Source of the DNA: Bacillota bacterium | Lineage (GTDB): Bacteria > Bacillota > Clostridia > Oscillospirales > Ruminococcaceae | Assembly (NCBI GenBank): GCA_023456995.1 | Contig: JAEWNU010000219.1 | Span: 1-9,526 of the forward strand | Length of the DNA: 9,526 nt | Reading direction: 5' to 3' | Shown here: positions 1-5,512 of the stretch, piece after piece | Layout of the letters: each line of letters opens with the position of its first letter | How positions within the stretch are numbered: the stretch's first letter is position 1 | Program-made: the position numbers and the translations under genes | Notes under the pieces: model-generated | The model's database searches: none | What the model was told of the DNA's origin: nothing | The model's input: the letters and a program-made list of their open reading frames with translations, nothing else

Positions 1-23
1 GCTGTATAACGCTTTTAAATAGG

Positions 24-57
24 CTGGGGCGCTGCAGAAATCTCTGCGGCGCCCCAG
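24..57 (-). terminator. Hairpin terminator after the beta-CASP nuclease gene
   Basis: A 9-bp GC-rich stem (24-32 with 49-57) continues through a T-G wobble into a second 5-bp stem (34-38 with 43-47) and a 4-nt loop, giving about 15 continuous pairs. It starts 15 bp beyond the stop codon of the minus-strand gene. On the minus strand it is followed by a short, interrupted T-rich stretch rather than a clean U tract, so termination may be partial. The stem is symmetric enough to work in both directions if a gene converges from outside the window. Confidence 0.65.
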
Positions 58-72
58 TGTTTATCAACTAAA

Positions 73-1665
73 TTATCTGTCCCACTTATCGCAAAGAGAT
101 TGAATCTGCGATGCAAAACGCGCAAGATCTTTATTTGTACCGCCGCGGTTGTGCTCAATGACATCAAGCAGCCGTTTACCAGTGGCCAGCAAACGTGTGA
201 ACATCGTTTCAGCGCGGCGCACGGCATAATCTTTCTTGATGGGGATTGGGCCTTTTTCAACCAATAAGGTGTTGGTGGCAAGATCGTAACAAGTACCGGA
301 ATAAGGTGCAACAGCCGTGTGACCCATCGAAACCAGTTCCTCAGCAAACTCGGTGCAAATTTCATCATCGCCGTGCACGACAAATACGCGCTGTGGCTTG
401 GGCGAAAAATGTCCGATCCAGGTCAGCAGGCCGTTCTTGTCGGCATGTCCGCTGATGCCGGCCAACTGCTTAATGTCGGCGTGAATCTCAATCGGTTCAC
501 CGAAAAGCTTGACAGTTTGCGCACCATCCACAATTGAACGACCAAGACTGCCAACCGCCTGATAGCCCACGAAGAGAACGGTGCTTTCCTTGCGCCAAAG
601 ATTATGCTTAAGGTGGTGCTTAATGCGCCCCGCGTCGCACATGCCGCTGGCTGAAATAATCACCTTTGGTTCGGTATCAAAGTTGATCATCTTTGATTCT
701 TCTGATGTGACAGAAATCTTAAGCCCTTCAAAGCTAATAGGGTTAATCCCTTGATTTAAAAGGGCGAGTGTTGCCTCATCAAAGCACTCCCGGCCGTTCT
801 GGTGGAAAATGTTTGTCGCCTCAATGGCGAGCGGGCTGTCCACATAGACAGAAAAATTGTGGCCCGTGACAAGCTGCTTTTGCTTGATCTCGCGCAGGAA
901 ATAAAGCATCTCCTGTGTACGACCTACCGCAAAGGACGGAATAACCACATTGCCGCCGCGGTCAAAGGTTGTTTGCAATATTTCGGTGAGCGATGTTATG
1001 TAGTCGGGCCGGTCACCGTGATTTCGATTGCCATAGGTTGATTCCATGACGACATAGTCAGCCTCAGGAATATACTGCGGGTTTTTGATGATCGGCTGGT
1101 CGAGGTTACCAATATCGCCGGAGAAAACTAATTTCTTAGTGACATCCCCCTCGGTCAACCACACCTCAATAGAAGCTGAACCCAGCAGATGTCCTACGTC
1201 GATAAAGCGGACCTCAATACCCTCAGCAATAGTAATTTTCTGGTTGTAAGGATGGGGCACAAAACAGTTAATAGCTGCAATGGCGTCATCCATTGTGTAG
1301 ATGGGCACATATTCTTCATGGCCGGCACGCTGGGCCTTTCGGTTGCGCCATTCAGCTTCAAACTCCTGAATGTGAGCGGAGTCGCGCAGCATGACGTTGC
1401 AAAGATCGGCGGTTGCTTCAGTGGAATGAATCTCGCCCTTAAAGCCGTTTTTACACAGCAGCGGCAACATGCCGGAGTGGTCGATGTGCGCGTGTGTTAA
1501 CAAAACAAAGTCCAGTTCGCCTGATGCGACCGGAATTTCTTGATTTTCAAAAAAATTTGGGCCCTGCTCCATGCCGCAGTCAACGATCAGCTTCTTGCCA
1601 CAGGCCTCGATATAAAAGCAGCTGCCGGTCACTTCGTGGGTCGCTCCCAGAAAAGTCAGTTTCAT
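73..1665 (-). CDS. MBL-fold / beta-CASP metallo-hydrolase (RNA-processing nuclease family)
   Basis: This 530-residue protein is a cytoplasmic zinc-dependent hydrolase of the metallo-beta-lactamase superfamily with an inserted beta-CASP domain. The family includes CPSF73-like and bacterial RNA nucleases, and RNA cleavage is the family expectation rather than something shown here. The metal motif HAHIDH is at residues 58-63, followed by His159 in VGHLLGSAS and Asp184 in SGDIG. The beta-CASP part covers about 200-400 and includes SASGMCDAGRIKHH (338-351). SGHAD (405-409) and VHGDDE (430-435) close the MBL fold. Residues from about 465 to 530 form a basic C-terminal extension beyond the core. The ATG start has an AAAGGAGG ribosome site 7 nt upstream. 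It is divergent from the polymerase gene and followed by a hairpin terminator, so it is probably monocistronic. It lacks the typical RNase J layout, and I give no gene symbol. Confidence 0.9.
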   Translation of the reverse strand: MKLTFLGATHEVTGSCFYIEACGKKLIVDCGMEQGPNFFENQEIPVASGELDFVLLTHAHIDHSGMLPLLCKNGFKGEIHSTEATADLCNVMLRDSAHIQEFEAEWRNRKAQRAGHEEYVPIYTMDDAIAAINCFVPHPYNQKITIAEGIEVRFIDVGHLLGSASIEVWLTEGDVTKKLVFSGDIGNLDQPIIKNPQYIPEADYVVMESTYGNRNHGDRPDYITSLTEILQTTFDRGGNVVIPSFAVGRTQEMLYFLREIKQKQLVTGHNFSVYVDSPLAIEATNIFHQNGRECFDEATLALLNQGINPISFEGLKISVTSEESKMINFDTEPKVIISASGMCDAGRIKHHLKHNLWRKESTVLFVGYQAVGSLGRSIVDGAQTVKLFGEPIEIHADIKQLAGISGHADKNGLLTWIGHFSPKPQRVFVVHGDDEICTEFAEELVSMGHTAVAPYSGTCYDLATNTLLVEKGPIPIKKDYAVRRAETMFTRLLATGKRLLDVIEHNRGGTNKDLARFASQIQSLCDKWDR

Positions 1666-1758
1666 TGCGTATCCTCCTTTAATATGCCAGGCATAAATCT
1701 GCGCATTTTTAGCTGCTAATAACGAACGTACAAAAACGCCCGAATAATAGATAAATTT

Positions 1759-1787
1759 ATTATAACGTTTTGCACGGATATTGTCAT
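1759..1787 (-). promoter_or_regulatory. Sigma-A promoter for the beta-CASP gene
   Basis: Read on the minus strand, ATGACA (-35, at 1782-1787) and a perfect TATAAT (-10, at 1759-1764) are separated by exactly 17 bp. Transcription would start near 1752, giving a leader of about 86 nt before the ATG at 1665. Confidence 0.65.
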
Positions 1788-1861
1788 CTTGAAAAATCTA
1801 ATTTTATAAAGTTTTTACAGAATAATCATAAAACAGGACAAATTTGCGCAAGCCTAAAAGA

Positions 1862-1890
1862 TTGAAGCCGCTCGCCAGACATGCTACAAT
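1862..1890 (+). promoter_or_regulatory. Extended -10 promoter for the Y-family polymerase gene
   Basis: TTGAAG (1862-1867) and TACAAT (1885-1890) are spaced by 17 bp, and the -10 is preceded by TGC, which makes an extended -10 element. The start point would be near 1897, almost at the ribosome binding site, so the leader is under 20 nt. I found no convincing LexA box overlapping it. Confidence 0.6.
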
Positions 1891-1914
1891 GATTCGCAAA
1901 GGGAGGTGATTGCC

Positions 1915-3138
1915 GTGGATAGAGTAATTTTGCATTGTGACTGCAATAGTTTTTTTGCTTCGGTAGAGACAGTTTTGAACCCCGAGCTTTGCGCAGGGCC
2001 GATGGCCGTCTGCGGTGATCCCCACAGCCGGCATGGAATTATTCTGGCTAAAAATGAGCAGGCAAAACGGTTTGGTGTCAAAACGGCCGAAACCATCTGG
2101 CAGGCGCAGCGCAAATGCCCTGAACTGACGCTCGTGCGTCCCCATCATGATGAATATATGAAATATTCACGGTTGGTTAACGAGATATACCGGCGCTATA
2201 CTGATCAGGTTGAACCGTTTGGTATAGATGAATCCTGGCTGGATGTCACCGGATCGCAACAGCTGTTCGGTACCGGAGGCAACATAGCCGATCAGCTCAG
2301 GCGCGAAGTGCGGCAGGAAACAGGGCTGACCATTTCAGTCGGTGTTTCGTTTAATAAAATTTTTGCAAAATTGGGCTCGGACTATAAAAAGCCGGATGCC
2401 ACTACCGTTATTGACCGTGAGCACTGGCAGCAGATTATTTGGCCGCTGCCGGTTTCGTCGCTTTTATATGTCGGTGATTCCGTACAAAAAACGTTGGCGA
2501 ACATGTATATCCAGACCATCGGTCAGCTGGCTGCCACAAACCTCGCGCAACTCACTGCGCGGTTGGGAAAGCTGGGTGGACAGATTTATGACTATGCCAA
2601 TGGCCTTGATGACAGTGCGGTTCAACGCTCCGATGCCCCCCGCGAGGTAAAATCGGTAGGCAACGGTATGACCTTTCGGCGTGATCTGACCGACATTAAG
2701 GATATTCGGGTCGGTGTGGCGGCGCTTTGCGATGAGGTTGCCACGCGAATGCGCCGGTATGGTCTTTGCTGCCGGACTGTGCAGCTGCAAATCAAAGATA
2801 CCTATATGCGTACTACTTCACGGCAGTGTCCGCTGCAAAACCCGACCGGATTATCTTCAGAGCTGACAGAAGCGGCGATGAAGCTGGTTGCAGGTGGCTG
2901 GAACGGCCAGACTCCAATCCGCACGCTGACGGTGACAGGCACCAATTTGGTGGACGCTACTGAGGCTGCCGAGCAGCTCTCGTTTTTCGGTGCGCCGCCC
3001 GAAGAGCGAGAGCGCCGGCAAAGGCTTGAGACAGCCATCGACTCAGTGCGCGAAAAATTTGGCAGAGGCAGCATTTCAACTGGCGCCGTGATGATCAGTG
3101 ATATCGGTCTTGAACACGAACCACACGAGGACGACTAA
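1915..3138 (+). CDS. dinB: Y-family DNA polymerase (DinB/Pol IV type)
   Basis: This is a translesion polymerase that extends primers past damaged template bases and is recruited by the sliding clamp. It has 407 residues with the GTG start at 1915. A GTG nine bases upstream is in frame but lies inside the AAAGGGAGG ribosome site, so I reject it. The N-terminal motif is DCNSFFASVE (9-18), with catalytic Asp9 and probable steric-gate Phe14. The palm motif GIDESWLDV (103-111) supplies Asp105 and Glu106. The following GVSFNKIFAKLGSDYKKPD block is the family signature in the palm/thumb region. A clamp-binding peptide QLSFF is at 354-358, after the little-finger domain. Asn11 replaces the second aspartate found in E. 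coli DinB, a non-catalytic position. The gene has its own promoter and no co-directional neighbour. Assignment to Pol IV rather than a UmuC-like branch is by overall style. Confidence 0.9.
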   Translation: MDRVILHCDCNSFFASVETVLNPELCAGPMAVCGDPHSRHGIILAKNEQAKRFGVKTAETIWQAQRKCPELTLVRPHHDEYMKYSRLVNEIYRRYTDQVEPFGIDESWLDVTGSQQLFGTGGNIADQLRREVRQETGLTISVGVSFNKIFAKLGSDYKKPDATTVIDREHWQQIIWPLPVSSLLYVGDSVQKTLANMYIQTIGQLAATNLAQLTARLGKLGGQIYDYANGLDDSAVQRSDAPREVKSVGNGMTFRRDLTDIKDIRVGVAALCDEVATRMRRYGLCCRTVQLQIKDTYMRTTSRQCPLQNPTGLSSELTEAAMKLVAGGWNGQTPIRTLTVTGTNLVDATEAAEQLSFFGAPPEERERRQRLETAIDSVREKFGRGSISTGAVMISDIGLEHEPHEDD

Positions 3139-3170
3139 ACCTGTAAAGGTGATACCGGTATAAAACAAGT

Positions 3171-3388
3171 CTTTGGGTTGGGGTGGCGCACTGCTAAACA
3201 CAAGAGGGGACGACCTTGCCCGGAAAGTAGCCTGTAAAAGAAGTGTATTTCCGTTAGATAAGCATCGGGGGAATCGTGTAAGGGGGGCGGTGAGCCTCCA
3301 CTTTCGCGTTGAGGCGCGCAAAGTGCGCCGGATTGCTCGCCCGAATGCAACAAACCGGGCAGGTCAATCGACCTTGCCCGGTTTGTTT
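3171..3388 (+). ncRNA. Candidate structured small RNA of unidentified family
   Basis: This convergent intergenic segment holds compatible, nested helices. P1 is 3172-3178 with 3339-3345 (7 bp, wobbles included). P2 is 3185-3192 with 3322-3329 (8 bp, perfect). P3 is 3214-3219 with 3278-3283, P4 is 3221-3226 with 3248-3253 (6 bp, perfect), and a side hairpin pairs 3294-3298 with 3311-3315. A strong terminator-like hairpin closes the unit. A TATAAA -10-like hexamer at 3159-3164 would place a start near 3171, exactly at P1, but I see no good -35. The overall layout (closing stem, open middle with a 3'-side hairpin, apical stem) resembles 6S RNA in topology only. raiA-type RNA is another possibility. 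I recognise no family sequence motif. A competing hairpin (3299-3308 with 3315-3325, one bulge) would exclude P2. No credible ORF lies here. Confidence 0.4.
3349..3388. terminator. Strong hairpin terminator shared by convergent units
   Basis: A 17-bp stem (3349-3365 with 3370-3387, one bulged T at 3374) closes a 4-nt loop. On the plus strand it ends in a T-rich run and would terminate the candidate RNA or polymerase readthrough. On the minus strand it starts 13 bp after the PAP2 stop codon and is the only terminator candidate for that gene. The U tracts are short in both directions, but the GC-rich stem is very stable. Confidence 0.75.
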
Positions 3389-3400
3389 AATGCATTTTAG

Positions 3401-3958
3401 TTATGTTGTTTTGACACGATAACGCCGATGCTGCTCATAATATTTGACAATGCGACAGGCGATAATAGCCGATAAAATGCCTAACGCCATACCTGCACCC
3501 ACATCAAGCGGATAATGCATCATGAGATAAATGCGTGAAAAAGCAATCAGTGCGGCCAGTACTATAGCGGCCAGACCATAACGATATCGCCACAGCATCA
3601 GGGTAGTCGCCGCAGCAAAGCTGGACATGGCATGACCCGAAGGGAAGGAGTAAAGCTCTCGATCTGGCGGAATCAATAGCTTAATAGTCGGGTCGTCGGT
3701 ATAGGGGCGTGCACGCGCAATAAAATTTTTTAAAAAAAGATTACCAAAGAGATAGCAGGTCAGCATGGCTATCGCCATCGTCACCCCTGCCAGGCGGGTC
3801 TTCTTGCGCAGAAGTAAAATAAAGCAAATCAGTACCCAGATGCCGCCAAAATCGCCCAGCGCAGTGATAAAAGGCATTAGACGATCAAGAAAACCGCAAT
3901 GAAATAAATCATGAATCAGCCACAGGCTAGAGTTATCAATCGCTCCTATATATGCCAT
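3401..3958 (-). CDS. PAP2-family membrane phosphatase
   Basis: This 185-residue integral membrane protein belongs to the type 2 phosphatidic acid phosphatase family, which removes phosphate from lipid phosphates or pyrophosphates at the outer membrane face. In Firmicutes the common substrates are undecaprenyl pyrophosphate (cell-wall carrier recycling) and phosphatidylglycerol phosphate. All three signature motifs are intact: KNFIARARP (77-85), FPSGH (105-109, catalytic His109 region) and SRIYLMMHYPLD (141-152, His148 nucleophile). Hydrophobic spans fall at about 27-50, 57-75, 110-122, 129-147 and 153-171. The ATG has a GGGGTG ribosome site 5 nt upstream. A good promoter lies in the 61-bp gap after the pseudouridine synthase gene, so it can be expressed alone or by readthrough. 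BcrC-like undecaprenyl diphosphatase is the most attractive role, but the sequence cannot settle the substrate. Confidence 0.9.
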   Translation of the reverse strand: MAYIGAIDNSSLWLIHDLFHCGFLDRLMPFITALGDFGGIWVLICFILLLRKKTRLAGVTMAIAMLTCYLFGNLFLKNFIARARPYTDDPTIKLLIPPDRELYSFPSGHAMSSFAAATTLMLWRYRYGLAAIVLAALIAFSRIYLMMHYPLDVGAGMALGILSAIIACRIVKYYEQHRRYRVKTT

Positions 3959-3982
3959 ATAAACACCCCGCTTTTAATGCGT

Positions 3983-4011
3983 ATTTTAGCATTATGCAAA
4001 AGATGCGTCAA
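3983..4011 (-). promoter_or_regulatory. Promoter for the PAP2 phosphatase gene
   Basis: On the minus strand, TTGACG (4006-4011) and TAAAAT (3983-3988) are spaced by 17 bp, with TGC just upstream of the -10 (extended -10). It sits directly after the stop codon of the pseudouridine synthase gene and gives a leader of about 18 nt. Confidence 0.65.
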
Positions 4012-4019
4012 ATAGAATT

Positions 4020-4733
4020 TCAAAATTTAAACATTTTTTCCAATTCTTCAGGCAAAAGTGACCGACTTTCACCTGGCGCAAGCTTTGGATCGAGTGCTAG
4101 CCCTCCGATACATACCCGTTTTAAGTGGGTCACCTTTCCGCCGTTTTGATCAAACATGCGCCGTACCTGATGGTAGATACCCTCAAAAATTGTTACGCGG
4201 CCAGACATTTCAGACAGAGGTTCAAGAATAGCGGGTGAAGAATATTTTCCTCCCCCCAGATAAACCCCCTGCGAGAATTTTTCCACAAGTGCGGTATTGA
4301 CAATGGGTGCATCTAATTCAAACTCATAAACTTTTGGCAAATGCTTTTTTGGCGCTAGAATGCGGTGGGCAAAATCGCCGTCATCAGTGATGATCAACAT
4401 GCCCTCGGTGTACTTGTCCAGCCTGCCCGCGGGAAACAGCCCATTGCGCCGCAGCGAGGGCTCAAGTAGATCCAGTACGGTTCGGCTTTTAGGGTCGTCG
4501 GTAGAGGAAACCACCCCCAATGGCTTATTCATCAGGATATAAATATGTTCACTAAAAAGGACGGGCTCGCCTCTCAAAAGCACCGTTTGGCGCGCCGGGT
4601 CGGCTTTTTCATTGCCGGATTTAACAATTTTACCATCCACGGAGACGACTCCACTTGCCAGCAGCCGTTTAGCGTCCGTGCGTGAAAACCCCTTTGCCGT
4701 TGAGAGTAGCTTGTCCAAACGAATTTCTGCCAA
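4020..4733 (-). CDS. rsuA: RsuA-family 16S rRNA pseudouridine synthase
   Basis: This enzyme isomerises a uridine in rRNA to pseudouridine. RsuA members modify a single position in 16S rRNA (U516 in E. coli numbering). The 237-residue protein has an N-terminal S4 RNA-binding domain (about 3-50, RLDKLLS...SRTDAKRLLASGVVSVDG). The synthase domain follows, with KPLGVVSS (70-77), the catalytic motif AGRLDKYTEGMLIITDDG carrying Asp106, and the C-terminal IYHQVRRMF element. Length and S4 style fit RsuA better than RluB or RluE, but that distinction is an inference. The start is TTG at 4731-4733, immediately after an eight-T run, with a G-rich SD (AGGGGGG) 7 nt upstream. No ATG gives a better fit. 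Its SD lies in the 3' arm of the preceding gene's terminator, and a promoter lies inside that same hairpin. Confidence 0.88.
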   Translation of the reverse strand: MAEIRLDKLLSTAKGFSRTDAKRLLASGVVSVDGKIVKSGNEKADPARQTVLLRGEPVLFSEHIYILMNKPLGVVSSTDDPKSRTVLDLLEPSLRRNGLFPAGRLDKYTEGMLIITDDGDFAHRILAPKKHLPKVYEFELDAPIVNTALVEKFSQGVYLGGGKYSSPAILEPLSEMSGRVTIFEGIYHQVRRMFDQNGGKVTHLKRVCIGGLALDPKLAPGESRSLLPEELEKMFKF

Positions 4734-4735
4734 AA

Positions 4736-4785
4736 AAAATCCCCCCTGCTGTAATTATGATATCATATCACAGCGAGGGGATTTT
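4736..4785 (-). terminator. Intrinsic terminator of the DUF4830 gene, overlapping the next gene's SD
   Basis: On the minus strand, a 9-bp outer stem (4736-4744 with 4777-4785) and a 5-bp inner stem (4748-4752 with 4770-4774) are separated by a small internal loop. The apex contains the palindrome ATGATATCAT. The 3' arm ends in GGGGA followed by eight T, a textbook intrinsic terminator. It starts 11 bp after the DUF4830 stop codon, and its U tract runs straight into the TTG start of the pseudouridine synthase gene. Confidence 0.8.
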
Positions 4786-4791
4786 GTACAA
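4762..4791 (-). promoter_or_regulatory. Extended -10 promoter for the pseudouridine synthase gene
   Basis: On the minus strand, TATGAT (4762-4767) is preceded by TGA (extended -10), and TTGTAC (4786-4791) is a weak -35 at 18 bp. The -10 lies in the loop region of the terminator hairpin, so a transcript starting near 4755 would lack the hairpin's 5' arm. Confidence 0.5.
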
Positions 4792-4796
4792 TTTGG

Positions 4797-5306
4797 TCAG
4801 CTCGCTTTAGCGGTGGGCGTTTCCGCAGGAAAGGCAAGCCCCTGCATAAATCCGTCCAAGCCCATTGAGCTGACATCTCCGCCGACAATTTTGTTTCCAC
4901 ATACCAAAAGGTTTAATCGTACGGTTTGCGCACCGCTGGGGTGGTTAAGCACGGTGTAGCTATAACGTTTGCAGCGTTTGCCCTTGTAGCGTGAGAGATC
5001 CATACCTTGCTCTTTTTGAATATTATTATAATTTTGGTATACATCATCAAAGTTTTTGGGAATAATCACCTCGACGACCTCATCTGGTTCAGGGTTGACC
5101 ACCCAGCCGAGCGCCGTAAGGAATTCCTGCCGCTGCTCCTCGGTTTTTCCGCTTTGGCGTTTAATTGTTGCGCCAGTGAGAGCGGCGTTTCCTTCGGGAA
5201 TCAGGTTCAGCACCAGCCGGCCCGCCGCCATCACAGCTAGCAGCAGCAAAAGCAGCAGTGCGGAACGGCGAACCCGTCTGTTAAAACGGAAGGCATACAT
5301 CAACAT
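4797..5306 (-). CDS. DUF4830-like single-pass membrane protein, function unknown
   Basis: This 169-residue protein has a basic N-terminus (RFNRRVRRS, 7-15), one hydrophobic segment (about 16-36, leucine-rich) and an extracytoplasmic domain. It therefore looks like a signal-anchored or secreted protein, with no lipobox cysteine. The domain from about 55 to 160 (EFLTALGWVVNPEPDEVVEV, then FDDVYQNYNNIQKEQG, KRYSYTVLN and GGDVSSMGLDGFMQGL) matches my recollection of DUF4830 proteins of Clostridia. No catalytic motif is visible. The ATG has a GAGGTG ribosome site 7 nt upstream. A second ATG two codons later is possible but poorly spaced. No convincing promoter is visible in the divergent gap. It is followed by a strong terminator, so its link to the downstream pseudouridine synthase gene is weak. 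Confidence 0.75.
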   Translation of the reverse strand: MLMYAFRFNRRVRRSALLLLLLLAVMAAGRLVLNLIPEGNAALTGATIKRQSGKTEEQRQEFLTALGWVVNPEPDEVVEVIIPKNFDDVYQNYNNIQKEQGMDLSRYKGKRCKRYSYTVLNHPSGAQTVRLNLLVCGNKIVGGDVSSMGLDGFMQGLAFPAETPTAKAS

Positions 5307-5390
5307 GTCAATTCACCTCGATGATGTATATGCAAAAAAGCTAAGAGGAAAGAACAGTTTTTATTTGAACACCTTTTTTTCCCAAAGGAC

Positions 5391-5419
5391 TTGTCAGGTT
5401 CGGGTGAATCCAGTATAAT
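5391..5419 (+). promoter_or_regulatory. Strong sigma-A promoter for the EF-G2 gene
   Basis: TTGTCA (5391-5396, five of six consensus bases) and a perfect TATAAT (5414-5419) are spaced by 17 bp. The predicted start near 5426 gives a leader of about 87 nt that contains a long hairpin next to the SD. This is one of the two best promoters in the window. Confidence 0.75.
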
Positions 5420-5466
5420 TAAACATAAGTGATGGGGCATATAGTTCTATCACTGTGCAAAATACA

Positions 5467-5496
5467 CAATATGTTGAAAGCTTTTTCGGCATATTG
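5467..5496 (+). promoter_or_regulatory. 13-bp leader hairpin abutting the EF-G2 ribosome binding site
   Basis: CAATATG (5467-5473) pairs with CATATTG (5490-5496). The helix continues inward through two G-T wobbles and four Watson-Crick pairs to a GCTT loop, with no mismatch. The next base after the hairpin begins the AAAGGGG SD at 5497-5503. It could tune ribosome access or mRNA stability. It is not a terminator, because no U tract follows. Confidence 0.55.
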
Positions 5497-5512
5497 AAAG
5501 GGGTAAGGAAAA

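Noticed and set aside
1709..1721. TTAGCTGCTAA palindrome in the beta-CASP leader
   Set aside because: Eleven bases with a one-base centre and no second copy. Too short to support an operator or hairpin call.
1718..1740. Possible LexA/SOS box (CGAAC at about 1723) between the divergent genes
   Set aside because: Only one half-site is present. The second half of the Firmicute palindrome is missing, and it is far from the polymerase promoter.
1906..1914. In-frame GTG three codons upstream as the start of the Y-family polymerase
   Set aside because: It overlaps the AAAGGGAGG ribosome site itself. The GTG at 1915 has correct spacing and gives the usual N-terminus.
3173..3400. A 75-codon plus-strand frame and two minus-strand frames in the convergent gap
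   Set aside because: None has a ribosome site or protein-like composition, and all run through the RNA helices and terminator. An RNA explains the segment better.
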